A stretch of 64,000 bases of DNA from Bradyrhizobium sp. SRL28 (GTDB lineage: Bacteria > Pseudomonadota > Alphaproteobacteria > Rhizobiales > Xanthobacteraceae). The translations under genes were made by a program, and so were the position numbers. Positions 29,359-38,890 of the stretch are shown here, in pieces. Below the pieces are notes generated by a model. That model saw nothing but the letters and a program-made list of their open reading frames with translations, was not told the DNA's origin and did not search any database. Positions within the stretch are counted from its first letter, which is position 1; each line of letters opens with the position of its first letter. The stretch spans positions 124,001-188,000 of the forward strand of contig NZ_JAHEAG010000004.1 in assembly GCF_018596315.1 (NCBI RefSeq), in the 5' to 3' direction.

Positions 29359-30162
29359 CTAGGCCCAGGTCAGCGGATCAAGCTTGAGATAGAAGGCGAG
29401 CCGCGCCCTGTCCGGTGCCCGGATCCCAAGAGTATCGAACAGGATCGCGAAGGCCTGCGCTTCTTCCTCTCGCGACACCCAGCTTTCGCGTGCGTTGGCC
29501 ACCATCAGTGTGAGATCGACGTAGCGATCCGCCGTTCCGAGGCGACCCAAATCGATCACGCCGGTGCATTGGAAGGTCTCCGGATCGATCATGATGTTCG
29601 GCATGCAGGCGTCGCCGTGACAGACCACGCGACCCGTCACCTCCTGCTCGAGCCGGATTGGCAATTCATCGGCGACCTTCGCCAGAAGCTCGGCCGCCGG
29701 AACGTTCCTGTCGTCCTCCGGCAGAAACGCGGGATTGACGGCATTGCGGGCGACGACATCCGCAGCACGACCGAACATGACCGCCAAGCCACGATCGAAC
29801 GGACACCGGTCGGCCGCAAGCTCGTGGAGAGCTCCGATCTGTCGCGTGATCGACGGCCAGGCCTTGAGCAGATCGGCTCCCGAGAGCTCGCTCGCCGGAA
29901 TGCCCGGGACAGTGGTCATTTCAAGGCATGAACCGTCCTCGGCTTCGCGCCAGTCAACAACCTCGGGGCTGGCGAAGCCCTGCCCCTTGAGCCAAGCGAG
30001 CCGATCGCGCTCGCCGACGAGGTCCGCTGAACGCTCAACCGGCGCAATCTTGGCGTAGACGAGGCCATCCTCCCGCCGGTAGACGCGATCGCCCGATTCT
30101 CCGGTCCTGACGGGTACCCAGTCAAAGCGCCGGTGATCCAGCAACGCGTAAGTCCAATCCAA
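29359..30162 (-). CDS. APH(3'')-like aminoglycoside (streptomycin) phosphotransferase
   Basis: This 267-residue kinase resembles APH(3'')-Ib (StrA) throughout, by comparison with the remembered StrA sequence. Shared blocks include PVRTGESGD, GERDRL.WLKG, LSGADLLKAWPS, FGRA.DVV.RNAVNP, VVCHGD.CMPN and IDLGRLGTADRY. The catalytic Asp is D184 in HGD, and the magnesium Asp is D204 in IDLG. StrA is also 267 residues and ends DPLTWG; this ends DPLTWA. It starts with TTG 30162 after GGGAGAG; an in-frame stop lies immediately upstream. Chromosomal location without mobile elements suggests an intrinsic homologue. Activity on streptomycin is likely but unproven. Confidence 0.85.
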   Translation of the reverse strand: MDWTYALLDHRRFDWVPVRTGESGDRVYRREDGLVYAKIAPVERSADLVGERDRLAWLKGQGFASPEVVDWREAEDGSCLEMTTVPGIPASELSGADLLKAWPSITRQIGALHELAADRCPFDRGLAVMFGRAADVVARNAVNPAFLPEDDRNVPAAELLAKVADELPIRLEQEVTGRVVCHGDACMPNIMIDPETFQCTGVIDLGRLGTADRYVDLTLMVANARESWVSREEEAQAFAILFDTLGIRAPDRARLAFYLKLDPLTWA

Positions 30163-30338
30163 CTAAGACTCTCCCTCGACAGGTCGCTACTCCAGATGGA
30201 TGCTTGGTGCATCTCCGACTCGCCTGCTGCGCCGTCGCTTCATCTCCAGCGCCCCTCGGTCCGGTAACAAATATTCAAGCCGACGCATCGCGCCTCGCGC
30301 ATATTGGCCTCGGCAAGACAGTCAGCAAGGAGTTTCCC

Positions 30339-30764
30339 GTGACGAGTCAAACCGAAATCGAAGCGCAGCGCCTCTATCCGACGATGCGCTGTCGCGATGC
30401 CGAGGCGATGATCCGCTGGCTGAAAGACGTGATCGGCTTCACCGAGCGCATCGTCTACCGCAAGGGCGGCACGGTGCAACACGCCGAGCTTGCCTATGGG
30501 TCCTCGATCCTGATGCTCGGCCAGAGCCGCGACGGCGAATACGGCAAGCTGGTGGGTGACATCGGTGGCCGCCGCACGGACGCGCTCTACGTCGCCGTCG
30601 ACGATCCGGACGCGCTGCACGCCAAGGTCAAGGCATCTGGCGCCAGGATCGAGATGGAGCTGCACGACACGGATTATGGCAGCCGCGACTTCGCCTGCCG
30701 GGACCCGGAAGGCAATCTCTGGAGCTTTGGCACGTACCGGCCGAAAGCAGACGATAAGCCGTAA
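30339..30764 (+). CDS. VOC (glyoxalase/bleomycin-resistance) family protein
   Basis: This 141-residue protein has paired beta-alpha-beta-beta-beta units typical of the vicinal oxygen chelate fold: LYPTMRCRDAEAMIRWLKDV, ALYVAVDDPDALHAKVKASG and DYGSRDFACRDPEGNLWSFG. Members bind a metal and act on diverse small molecules or sequester drugs. This one resembles the PhnB/antibiotic-binding branch, with no clear substrate. The start is GTG 30339, with AAGGAG six bases upstream; a longer frame to 30204 has no ribosome site. Confidence 0.85.
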   Translation: MTSQTEIEAQRLYPTMRCRDAEAMIRWLKDVIGFTERIVYRKGGTVQHAELAYGSSILMLGQSRDGEYGKLVGDIGGRRTDALYVAVDDPDALHAKVKASGARIEMELHDTDYGSRDFACRDPEGNLWSFGTYRPKADDKP

Positions 30765-30774
30765 TAAATCCGGC

Positions 30775-31380
30775 TCAGTTCGTGACGTCGGCGGCGGGCG
30801 CGGCCTTCGCGCCACCCTTGGACACCGCGACCAGCGCGGGGCGCAGCACGCGCTCGCCGATCATGAAGCCGGCCTGCACGACCTGAACCACCGTCCCGGA
30901 CGGAACGGACGGGTCGGGCACTTCGTACATCGCCTGCTGGAAGTTGGGATCGAACTTCTCGCCCGACGGATCGAACTTCTTGACGCCGTTCTTCTCCAGC
31001 GTGTTGAGCAGCGAACGCTCGGTCAGCTCCACGCCTTCGATGAAGGCCTTGATGCCGGGATCGGCGGTCTCCCTGGCCTCGGCCGGAATGGCGTCGAGCG
31101 CGCGCTGCAGATTGTCGGCGATATCGAGAATGTCGCGCGCGAAACCGGTGATGCCGTACATCTTGGAATCGGCAACCTCGCGCCTGGTGCGCTGGCGCAG
31201 GTTTTCCATTTCCGCCAGCGTGCGCAGCATCTTGTCGCGCGCCTCGGCCAGTTCCTTGGTCAGGGCTTCATTCGATCCTTCCTCGGGATCGTCCGGCATG
31301 ATGTAGGGTTTTGAGACCACGGGCTCGCCGGTCTGGGCCGGTTTCACCGCATCATCACTCGGCCGGTTCGGATCGGTCAT
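30775..31380 (-). CDS. grpE: Nucleotide exchange factor GrpE
   Basis: This 201-residue DnaK co-factor has an acidic N-terminus and a long coiled coil ([20 protein letters not shown]). Next come the head residues [20 protein letters not shown] and the C-terminal beta domain ([20 protein letters not shown]). It exchanges ADP for ATP on DnaK. It lies downstream of hrcA on the same strand, with 118 bases between that include a possible heat-shock promoter. Confidence 0.96.
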   Translation of the reverse strand: MTDPNRPSDDAVKPAQTGEPVVSKPYIMPDDPEEGSNEALTKELAEARDKMLRTLAEMENLRQRTRREVADSKMYGITGFARDILDIADNLQRALDAIPAEARETADPGIKAFIEGVELTERSLLNTLEKNGVKKFDPSGEKFDPNFQQAMYEVPDPSVPSGTVVQVVQAGFMIGERVLRPALVAVSKGGAKAAPAADVTN

Positions 31381-31433
31381 AAGACTGCCTTCTCAAAAAA
31401 CGTATTGGGTTCGATGGGGATTTGCTGGGCGGG

Positions 31434-31462
31434 ATATCGTGCTTTAGGGGCCGAAAATCAAG
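31434..31462 (-). promoter_or_regulatory. Possible sigma-32 promoter of grpE
   Basis: Minus strand CTTGATT (from 31462), then CACGATAT (31441-31434), with 17 bases between CTTG and the second box. This is a weaker match than the dnaK site, but position and spacing are right. It lies in the hrcA-grpE gap, 54 bases before the grpE start. Confidence 0.4.
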
Positions 31463-31498
31463 CACAACCAGCCCAGATTGGGGCCCTATTCGGGCGGA

Positions 31499-32587
31499 TT
31501 AGCCGCCCAGCATCCGGCTGACGATCCGGGCGGCGTAATCCACCGTCGGAATCACCCTTGCATAGTTCAGCCGCGTCGGCCCGATCACGCCGAGAACGCC
31601 GACGATACGGCCCGCGGCGTCGCTATAGGGGGCGATGATGGTGGAGGAACCGGACAGCGAGAACAGCTTGTTCTCCGATCCGATGAAAATCCGCACGCCT
31701 TCGGCGCGCTCGGCCCGGCCCAACAGATCGATCACGCCGCGCTTGGTCTCGAGATCGTCGAACAGCGACTTGACGCGCTCGAGATCCTCCAGCGCGTGCA
31801 GGTCTTCCAGCAGATTGGCGTGCCCGCGCACGATCAGTTGCCGGTCGTCATTGTCGCCGCCGGACCAGCTTGCGATGCCGGCCGCGATCACCTTCTGCGT
31901 CAGCTGATCGAGTTCGACGCGGCTCTGCGTCAGCGCGGTTTCGAGCTCAAGCCGCGCTTCCGCAAGCGTCCGGCCGCGAATCCGCGAATTGAGGAAGTTT
32001 GTCGCTTCGGTCAGCGCGGACGAGGGAACGCCGGGCGGCAGTGCCAGCACGCGGTTTTCAACCTGGCCGTCTTCGCCGACCAGCACCACCAGCGCACGCT
32101 CCGGCTCGAGCCGGACGAATTCGATGTGTTTCAGCCGCGAATTGGATTTGGCTGTCAGCACCACGGCGGCGGCGCGGGTCAGGCCGGAGAGCCGCGTCAA
32201 CGCTTCGCCGAGCGCCGCCTCGACCGATTGCGCGCGCCCGACGGAGGCGAGCTGGCTCTGGATCGATTCCCGTTCCGGTTCGGTAAGGTCTCCGATCTGC
32301 ATCAGAGCGTCGACGAAGAACCGCAAGCCGAGTTCGGTAGGCAGCCGCCCGGCAGAGGTATGTGGCGCATAGATCAGCCCGAGGTGCTCGAGGTCCGACA
32401 TCACGTTGCGGACGGAAGCCGGCGACAGCGGCACCGCGATCAGCCGCGAAATATTGCGCGAGCCGACGGGTTCGCCGGTCGCGAGATAACTCTCGACGAT
32501 TTGACGAAAAATGTCGCGTGACCGCTCGTTGAGCTGGGCGAGCCCGGCATGCGGCGCGATCAGGCCAATCGGATCGTGGTGGGCCAC
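31499..32587 (-). CDS. hrcA: Heat-inducible transcription repressor HrcA
   Basis: This 362-residue repressor controls CIRCE-bearing promoters such as groESL. The N-terminal winged helix ([40 protein letters not shown]) is followed by the GAF-like dimer region and a conserved C-terminus ([20 protein letters not shown]). I take GTG 32587 as the start, since GGGAG lies just upstream; a longer frame to 32638 is possible. I found no CIRCE element in the window, so its targets lie elsewhere. It is divergent from rph. Confidence 0.95.
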   Translation of the reverse strand: MAHHDPIGLIAPHAGLAQLNERSRDIFRQIVESYLATGEPVGSRNISRLIAVPLSPASVRNVMSDLEHLGLIYAPHTSAGRLPTELGLRFFVDALMQIGDLTEPERESIQSQLASVGRAQSVEAALGEALTRLSGLTRAAAVVLTAKSNSRLKHIEFVRLEPERALVVLVGEDGQVENRVLALPPGVPSSALTEATNFLNSRIRGRTLAEARLELETALTQSRVELDQLTQKVIAAGIASWSGGDNDDRQLIVRGHANLLEDLHALEDLERVKSLFDDLETKRGVIDLLGRAERAEGVRIFIGSENKLFSLSGSSTIIAPYSDAAGRIVGVLGVIGPTRLNYARVIPTVDYAARIVSRMLGG

Positions 32588-32779
32588 TGTCAGCTCCCTG
32601 ATAGCCCCTAATTTGTCGTTCCGGCGGGGCAATGACAAGCGTCCCTTTCTTCATGGCGTTCGAGCGGAGAAACTGGGTCAAAACATCATGAAACCGGGGC
32701 CAAAGGCCCTTGCCGCTGCGCACGCCCCCACCTACAAGCACCGCAAACGGTTTTTCGCTCGATTTCGAAAGGACTTCCC

Positions 32780-33493
32780 ATGCGGCCAAGCCGCCGTGCG
32801 CCCGATCAGTTGCGCCCCGTGTCGCTGGAACGCGGCGTGGTTAAATATGCCGAAGGTTCCTGCATGGTGAAATTCGGCGACACCCACGTGCTGGTCACGG
32901 CTACGCTGGAAGAGCGGCTGCCACCCTGGCTGAAGGGCCAGGGCCGTGGCTGGGTCACCGCCGAATACGGCATGCTGCCGCGCGCCACCCTGGAGCGCAC
33001 CCGCCGCGAGGCCGCCGCCGGCAAGCAGGGCGGGCGCACGGTCGAGATTCAGCGGCTGATCGGCCGTTCGCTGCGCGCAGCCGTCGATCTCGAAGCGCTC
33101 GGCGAGCGCCAGATCACGGTCGATTGCGACGTGATCCAGGCCGATGGCGGCACGCGCACCGCCTCGATCACCGGCGCCTGGGTGGCGCTGGCGGACTGCA
33201 TCTCCTGGATGAAGAGCCGCAACATGATCAAGGCCAACGTGCTGCGCGACAATGTCGCCGCGATCTCCTGCGGCATCTATCAGGGCACGCCGGTGCTCGA
33301 CCTCGATTATGCCGAGGATTCCGAGGCCGAGACCGACGCCAATTTCGTCATGACCGGCGACGGCCGCATCATCGAGGTGCAGGGCACTGCCGAGAAGACG
33401 CCATTTTCGCAGGACGAGTTCCTGGCGCTGATGGAACTGGCGCGCAAGGGTGTCGCGCGTCTGGTGGACTTGCAGAAAATGGCCGTCGCGTAG
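32780..33493 (+). CDS. rph: Ribonuclease PH
   Basis: This 237-residue phosphorolytic 3'-exonuclease trims tRNA precursors. It has the PH-fold blocks [40 protein letters not shown] with the conserved Arg-rich phosphate site, [20 protein letters not shown], and [20 protein letters not shown] containing the catalytic Asp region. The length is normal. AAAGGA precedes the ATG. It is the first gene of rph-rdgB-hemW, and the next gene starts 12 bases after its stop. Confidence 0.96.
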   Translation: MRPSRRAPDQLRPVSLERGVVKYAEGSCMVKFGDTHVLVTATLEERLPPWLKGQGRGWVTAEYGMLPRATLERTRREAAAGKQGGRTVEIQRLIGRSLRAAVDLEALGERQITVDCDVIQADGGTRTASITGAWVALADCISWMKSRNMIKANVLRDNVAAISCGIYQGTPVLDLDYAEDSEAETDANFVMTGDGRIIEVQGTAEKTPFSQDEFLALMELARKGVARLVDLQKMAVA

Positions 33494-33504
33494 TCTGATC
33501 GCAC

Positions 33505-34134
33505 ATGCACCGTCGAATCACCGGCTCCCTCGTGATCGCGACCCACAATCCCGGCAAGCTCGCCGAGATGCGGGAATTGCTGGCGCCGCATGGCGTCGAG
33601 GCCGTTTCCGCGGGCGAATTGGGCCTCGGCGAGCCCGAGGAAACCGGCCAGACGTTTCGCGCCAATGCGGCGATCAAGGCGATCGCGGCCGCCCAGGCGA
33701 CCCAACTGCCGGCCTTTGCCGACGATTCCGGCCTCGTGGTCGATGCGCTGGACGGCGCACCCGGCATCTACTCGGCGCGCTGGGCCGGCGAGGGCAAGGA
33801 TTTCATGGCGGCGATGACGCGGATCGAGCGCCTGCTGCAGGAGCGCGGCGCGACCACGCCGGACAAGCGAAAGGCGCATTTCGTGTCCGCGCTATGCGTG
33901 GCCTGGCCGGACGGCCACCTCGAAGAGGTCGAGGCCCGCGCCGATGGAACTTTGGTATGGCCCCCGCGCGGCACCGCCGGATTCGGCTATGATCCGGCGT
34001 TCCAGCCCGACGGGCACGTCAGGACCTTTGGCGAGATGACCTCGATCGAGAAACACGGCCTGCCGCCGATCGGCCTCGGCCTGTCGCACCGCGCCCGCGC
34101 CTTCGTCAAACTGGCGGAGATCTGTCTTGGCTAG
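33505..34134 (+). CDS. rdgB: XTP/dITP (non-canonical purine NTP) pyrophosphatase
   Basis: This 209-residue HAM1/RdgB-family enzyme removes ITP, dITP and XTP from the nucleotide pool. The signatures are [20 protein letters not shown] at the N-terminus, [20 protein letters not shown] (metal-binding acidic pair), and GFGYDPAF near the C-terminus, followed by SHRARAF. It lies between rph and hemW; its end overlaps the TTG start of hemW by eight bases. Confidence 0.95.
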   Translation: MHRRITGSLVIATHNPGKLAEMRELLAPHGVEAVSAGELGLGEPEETGQTFRANAAIKAIAAAQATQLPAFADDSGLVVDALDGAPGIYSARWAGEGKDFMAAMTRIERLLQERGATTPDKRKAHFVSALCVAWPDGHLEEVEARADGTLVWPPRGTAGFGYDPAFQPDGHVRTFGEMTSIEKHGLPPIGLGLSHRARAFVKLAEICLG

Positions 34135-35299
34135 CGCCGAACGCCACTACCCGAAGCGAGAAGCTTTCGGCGTCTATGTGCACTGGCCGTTCTGCCTGTC
34201 GAAATGCCCGTATTGCGATTTCAACAGCCACGTCCGGCACGCGCCGATCGACGAAGAAAGATTTGCCCGTGCGTTTGCGCGCGAGATCGAGACCACGGCA
34301 GCGCGCGCGCCGGGACGCACCGTCACGTCGATCTTTCTCGGCGGCGGCACGCCCTCGCTGATGCAGCCGCAAACCGTGGGCGCCATCCTGGATTCGATCG
34401 GCAAACATTGGCGCGTCGCTGACAATGTCGAGGTGACGCTGGAGGCCAATCCGACCAGCGTCGAGGCGACACGGTTTCGCGGCTATCGCGCCGCCGGCGT
34501 TAACCGCGTCTCGCTCGGCGTGCAGGCGCTCGATGATGCCTCGCTGAAGGCGCTCGGACGATTGCACAGCGCGCGCGAAGCGCTGGACGCGGTCGCGATC
34601 GCGCGCACCGCGTTCGACCGCTACTCGTTCGATCTGATCTACGCCCGCCCCGACCAGACCCCGCAGATGTGGGCGGATGAACTGAAGCTCGCGATTTCGG
34701 AAGCCGCCGAACATCTCTCGCTCTACCAGCTCACGATCGAAGAAGGCACGCCGTTCTTCGGCCTGCATGCGGCGGGCAAATTGAAGACACCGGACGAGGC
34801 GGTTGCCCGCGCGCTCTACGATGTGACGCAGGAAGTCTGCGCGCATCAAGGCTTGCCGGCCTACGAGATTTCCAACCACGCGCGCGCAGGCGCCGAATGC
34901 CAGCACAATCTGGTCTACTGGCGCGGCGACGAATATGCCGGCATCGGCCCGGGCGCACATGGCCGCCTCGACATCGACGGTATCAGGCACGCGATCGCGA
35001 CCGAAAAACGCCCTGAGGCCTGGCTGATGCGCGTCGAGGCCAACGGCCATGGCGTCGTGACCGACGATTTTCTCAACAGCGAAGAGCGTGCCGACGAATT
35101 CCTGCTGATGGGATTGCGGCTCGCCGAGGGCATCGATCCCAAACGCTATGCGGCCTTGTCCGGCCGCGCACTCGACCCGAGCCGGATCGCCGTGCTCCGC
35201 GAGGAAGGTGCCATCATCGTCGACGCCGACGGCAGGCTGCGCGTGACGAAGGATGGTTTTCCGGTGCTGGACGCGGTGGTTGCGGATCTCGCCGCGTAA
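34127..35299 (+). CDS. hemW: Radical SAM heme chaperone HemW
   Basis: This 390-residue protein has the radical-SAM cluster CLSKCPYC (C-x3-C-x2-C) near residue 22 and the HemN-like core: [57 protein letters not shown]. HemW lacks the extra N-terminal Cys of true coproporphyrinogen oxidase HemN and inserts heme into target proteins. The length and missing HemN segment favour HemW. The start is TTG 34127, overlapping rdgB, with GGAG upstream, so expression is probably coupled. Confidence 0.92.
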   Translation: MASAERHYPKREAFGVYVHWPFCLSKCPYCDFNSHVRHAPIDEERFARAFAREIETTAARAPGRTVTSIFLGGGTPSLMQPQTVGAILDSIGKHWRVADNVEVTLEANPTSVEATRFRGYRAAGVNRVSLGVQALDDASLKALGRLHSAREALDAVAIARTAFDRYSFDLIYARPDQTPQMWADELKLAISEAAEHLSLYQLTIEEGTPFFGLHAAGKLKTPDEAVARALYDVTQEVCAHQGLPAYEISNHARAGAECQHNLVYWRGDEYAGIGPGAHGRLDIDGIRHAIATEKRPEAWLMRVEANGHGVVTDDFLNSEERADEFLLMGLRLAEGIDPKRYAALSGRALDPSRIAVLREEGAIIVDADGRLRVTKDGFPVLDAVVADLAA

Positions 35300-35308
35300 C
35301 GGGAATCC

Positions 35309-35396
35309 GTAACCCGGATGGAGCGAAGCGCAATCCGGGATCGGTTTATCCGCTTGCGCGACCATCCCGGGTTACGCTTCGCTCCACCCGGGCTAC
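35309..35396. repeat. Dispersed palindromic repeat, family A copy 4
   Basis: It starts GTAACCCGGATGGAGCGAAG and ends TTCGCTCCACCCGGGCTAC. It lies just after hemW and may terminate the rph-rdgB-hemW transcript. Confidence 0.85.
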
Positions 35397-35495
35397 GCAA
35401 CTGGCGGCGTAACGCTTTGATAATCCAACGCACAGGGATTTCGGGCGCTGTCTGACAGAGTGTGGTAGATCGGTTCCGATTGCCCCGCCGCTTGA

Positions 35496-36614
35496 ATGAC
35501 GATCGTGAACGAACGGACCATAACTCCCCCGATCCATGATCCCGAACTCGACCGCCGCGTCAAAGACGCCGGCGCGAGCAAGACGGTTTACGCCCTCGTC
35601 ATGCCCGAAACCGAGGCCGCAAAGAACTTCATCCTCGGCAATGCCGTGGCCGGACCGGATGCGGCGCGCCGCCATCATCTCGAACAATTCCGCGACGCCT
35701 GGACCGGCAAGCAGTACGCCTCCCATGAAGCCTTTATCGAGCGCTGGATGGCGTGGGCGGCGCCGGTCGTTACGATCGATGCGGCTGGTTTCCCCTGGCG
35801 TTACCCGACCGCCGGCGGCAGCGAAGCGCTGTTTCATGTGATCACAGCCTACGGCAACCGCGCGCGCGGCGAGCGCTTCAATCCGGAAGTGCACGTCTTT
35901 GCCGGCGAGTATGAAGGCTACAAGGCCTATGCCGAAGCCTGCGGCATCGCCGTGGTCGAACATCCCCGCGCCGACTGGCAGGCCGTCGGCCGGACGCTGC
36001 CCGCAACCGCGCTGTTCTGCCTGAGCCAGCCGTCCGCAATCGACGGCAATGTGTGGCCCGAGGCCAACGAGTTTCTTTCTTTGCTTGCCGCTTCGAGCGA
36101 GCATCCCCGCGCATTGCTCGACGTCACCTATGTCGGCTCCATCGCCGAACCGCCGTCGATGCGGATCGCCGCCGACAGCCCATCCGTGCAGGCGCTGGCG
36201 TTCAGCCTGTCAAAACCGTTCGGGGTTTATTACGACCGTATCGGCGGCGTCTTGTGCCGCCAAGCGATGCCGACCCTGTTCGGCAATCAATGGTTCAAGA
36301 ACCTGACATCGCTGCAGCTAGGCCAGGCGCTGCTCGAACGTCACGACGTGTTCGATCTGCCGCGCCGTTACAGGCCCATTCAGCGCGAAGCCGTCGCGCG
36401 CGTCGGCCGCAATCTTGGTCTCATGCTGTCGCCGTGCGATGTGAACGTGCTGGCGCAGGCGGACGCTCACGCGACCACCGATCGCGCACTCGCCGCATTC
36501 CTGTGCCGGCCGGCCGGCGATCTCAATGCACCGCTCAGGCTCTGCCTGACGCCGACCATGGCCGAAATGATCGGCACGGCCGGGCCGATCGCTATTCCCG
36601 GAGTCACGCCGTGA
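35496..36614 (+). CDS. PLP-dependent fold-type I enzyme, uncharacterised
   Basis: This 372-residue protein has the aminotransferase-fold landmarks. PTAGGSEALFHVI (about 104-116) is the phosphate-binding turn. LSQPSAIDGN (177-185) is the Asn/Asp substrate loop. LLDVTYVG places D209 to contact the pyridine nitrogen. FSLSKPFGVYYDRIGG gives K240 as the Schiff-base lysine. It matches no named aminotransferase I can recall. The stop overlaps the GTG of the next gene (GTGA), so the pair is translationally coupled. The substrate is unknown; a decarboxylase or lyase role is as possible as transamination. Confidence 0.8.
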   Translation: MTIVNERTITPPIHDPELDRRVKDAGASKTVYALVMPETEAAKNFILGNAVAGPDAARRHHLEQFRDAWTGKQYASHEAFIERWMAWAAPVVTIDAAGFPWRYPTAGGSEALFHVITAYGNRARGERFNPEVHVFAGEYEGYKAYAEACGIAVVEHPRADWQAVGRTLPATALFCLSQPSAIDGNVWPEANEFLSLLAASSEHPRALLDVTYVGSIAEPPSMRIAADSPSVQALAFSLSKPFGVYYDRIGGVLCRQAMPTLFGNQWFKNLTSLQLGQALLERHDVFDLPRRYRPIQREAVARVGRNLGLMLSPCDVNVLAQADAHATTDRALAAFLCRPAGDLNAPLRLCLTPTMAEMIGTAGPIAIPGVTP

Positions 36615-37456
36615 AGAACCCGATCATCCTGACCAGCCGTGATGAGATTCACCGGCACGTGCACGGGCTGTGGCGCAGCGCGCCGATCAGCGCCTCGCAT
36701 GCCGAAGGCGGTTTCATTCACGACATCGTCGAACAGTTCGCGAGCCTGCCACGGCTGTTCTGCGACTCGACCGAGGACCGGCTGGAGCGTGCGCACTTCT
36801 GCTCGTGGTGGGGCGTCACCATGAATCGAACCTACGACAATCCGGCGATCGAGGACCTCTATCGCCTGCACGAGATGTTCCACGCGGCCTTCATGCCCTA
36901 TTTCCCCGGCATCGGCTTCGACGCCTTCCACCGCAAGATGGAAGACAACGAGCTGAAGGCCAGCGTCTGTTCGGAGATCAGGGTCTACTTCGAGCTGCCG
37001 CATTTGCGCGAGATCGCCTTTCCGTATCCGATCTACGCCGACCGTTTCCTGTCCGATGCGTCGATGCAGACGCTCTGGCACAAGAACAAGCCGGTCGCGA
37101 TCGAGACGCTGCAGGAAGCGCGGCGCGACGTGATGTTTTCCAAGCCCGAGCACGAGATGGATCTGACGGAACGCTGGATCCGCCGCTTCGCGCTGCAGAA
37201 CCGTCAATGGTCGACCTGCTGGTACGACCGCTACGGCGAGATCGAGCAGCACATGTTCGAATTTCAGATCCGCGCGTTGCAGGGCGACCGCTCAGGCGCC
37301 ATCCAATACCACGCCGCATGGATCGAGGCGCAGGCCGGTCAGGACGGGGAGGATCACATCCCCTACCGTCAGGAAGCTGCGCTGTTCGCCAACATCTACT
37401 GGAGCAACCGCCGGCGTTACGAAGCCGAATTCGCGACCGCGACAAAGGCCGGATAA
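36611..37456 (+). CDS. Uncharacterised helical protein with HExxH/ExxH motif, coupled to a PLP enzyme
   Basis: This 281-residue soluble protein has no signal peptide. It has RLHEMFHAAFMPYFPG (H87-E88-x-x-H91), followed by ASVCSEIRVYFELPHLREIA and, further on, YGEIEQHMFEFQIRALQ. The chain is rich in Glu, His, Trp and Arg and looks mainly helical. HExxH would suggest a zinc site; the embedded ExxH, repeated acidic/His pairs and helical character would equally fit a ferritin-like or heme-oxygenase-like metal protein. GTG 36611 overlaps the stop of the PLP-enzyme gene. I recognise no family. Confidence 0.75.
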   Translation: MKNPIILTSRDEIHRHVHGLWRSAPISASHAEGGFIHDIVEQFASLPRLFCDSTEDRLERAHFCSWWGVTMNRTYDNPAIEDLYRLHEMFHAAFMPYFPGIGFDAFHRKMEDNELKASVCSEIRVYFELPHLREIAFPYPIYADRFLSDASMQTLWHKNKPVAIETLQEARRDVMFSKPEHEMDLTERWIRRFALQNRQWSTCWYDRYGEIEQHMFEFQIRALQGDRSGAIQYHAAWIEAQAGQDGEDHIPYRQEAALFANIYWSNRRRYEAEFATATKAG

Positions 37457-37457
37457 C

Positions 37458-38666
37458 CTACGCCCCAAAGCTCTTCGGCGATCCCGCGACCGGCGTGCTG
37501 CCGCCGCTGGCGACCTTCATCACCGCAAGCCCCCGCTCATTGCTGCCGTCGGAGCGGAAGCGGAACAGGCCGTCGATGCCGGCAAAGCCCGACGGGTTGG
37601 TCAGCGTTTCCGGCGCAAAGCGCTGGGCGCCCTGCTTCGATAGCGCGGCGACGAGCGCGACCGCGTCATAGGCCAGCGTCGCGGTACGCACGGGGTCGGC
37701 GCCGTATTTGGCGCGGTAGCGACCCGAGAAGCCGCGAAAGCCCGACGGATCCGGCGCGGCATAGAGCCCGCCCTGCAGCACCGGGCTCGCATAGACGCGC
37801 GGATTGTCCCAAAGCCCGGTTCCGAGCAACTGAATGTTGCGCAAATTCGCGCCCGCCGCCGTCAAGGCATCCGCCGTCGCCACGACCGATTCGCCGTCGT
37901 CGGCGATGAACAGCGCATCCGCCGAGCCGAGCGACTGCGCTACCGTCCGCGCCGCAGCCGAGCGATCGACGCTATATTTTTCGAAGGCGACGAGACGCCC
38001 CTTGCGGCCGACCGCCTGCTTGAAGGCTGCTTCCACCACATTGCCATAGGCGTTGTCCGGCAAGAGCGCCGCGAAGGATTTCTTTCCGATGCTGGCGGAA
38101 TAATCGACGATCCGGTTGACGTCGGATTCGGGCAGGAAGCTGAGCAGATAGACGCCGCGTCCGGCCACACTTGAGTCGGTCGAGAACGCGATCACCGAAA
38201 CGCCACGCGCGCGCGTCAGTTGCGCAGTGGCCGGCACCGAGGCCGCGAACAGCGGGCCCAAAATGATTTCCGCGCCCTCGCCGAGCGCCTGCTGGGTGAC
38301 CTGCTGGGCGCCTTGCGGGCTGCCGCCGTCATCCTTGATCAGAAGCTGGATATTCGGATCCTGGAATTCCGCCAGCGCCATCTCGGCCGCGTTCTTCATC
38401 GATTGCGCGGCAACGCCGGCATTGCCGGCGGCCGAGAGCGGCAGGATCAGGCCGACCTTGACCTGCCCGGTGCCGACTGCAAGCGGCTGTTGCTGCGGCC
38501 CTGCGGGTCCTTCGGGTGCGGACGGGCCGAACGGATTGGAAACCTGGCCGCCGGAACAGGCGCCAAGCAGCGGCGCGCCGAGAATAAGGCCGAGCGCCGT
38601 CCGCCGGGTTGGTCCTGACAGCCGCGGATCCGGAGATCCAGGCTTGCGATTGAGCGGGCCTACCAT
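37458..38666 (-). CDS. LpoA-like penicillin-binding protein activator (periplasmic-binding-fold lipoprotein)
   Basis: This 402-residue lipoprotein starts MVGPLNRKPGSPDPRLSGPT and has the lipobox LLGACSGG, so it is anchored to a membrane by its Cys. The mature part is a type I periplasmic-binding fold (VKVGLILPLSAAGNAGVAAQ, IILGPLFAASVPATAQLTRA, ALLPDNAYGNVVEAAFKQAV). In E. coli, LpoA activates PBP1A, and lpoA is next to rsmI and yraN; the same neighbours occur here, divergently arranged. An amino-acid-binding role is the alternative. ATG 38666 is chosen over a longer frame to 38765 because it places the lipobox near the N-terminus. Confidence 0.85.
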   Translation of the reverse strand: MVGPLNRKPGSPDPRLSGPTRRTALGLILGAPLLGACSGGQVSNPFGPSAPEGPAGPQQQPLAVGTGQVKVGLILPLSAAGNAGVAAQSMKNAAEMALAEFQDPNIQLLIKDDGGSPQGAQQVTQQALGEGAEIILGPLFAASVPATAQLTRARGVSVIAFSTDSSVAGRGVYLLSFLPESDVNRIVDYSASIGKKSFAALLPDNAYGNVVEAAFKQAVGRKGRLVAFEKYSVDRSAAARTVAQSLGSADALFIADDGESVVATADALTAAGANLRNIQLLGTGLWDNPRVYASPVLQGGLYAAPDPSGFRGFSGRYRAKYGADPVRTATLAYDAVALVAALSKQGAQRFAPETLTNPSGFAGIDGLFRFRSDGSNERGLAVMKVASGGSTPVAGSPKSFGA

Positions 38667-38890
38667 CTTGTCTCTATCTCTTGACCGACCGCCGTCGGCC
38701 AGGATTCCGGCTTTTTGGGCCGAGGCACCTGAACCGCTACTGAACCCGAATGCGGGATTCTGCAATATTGTCGAGAATTAGTTAACCAAAACAAAAGGAT
38801 TACAGCCCCGCCGCACGTCGGGGAACTCCAGCCTTGCTTCCCCTCCCACCAGATATAGCGCTTGCACCAAGACCCCTTTAGATTGCCATT

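Noticed and set aside
34127-35299. Coproporphyrinogen III dehydrogenase (HemN) call for the radical SAM gene
   Set aside because: Length and position next to rdgB and rph, and absence of the HemN N-terminal extension, fit HemW instead.
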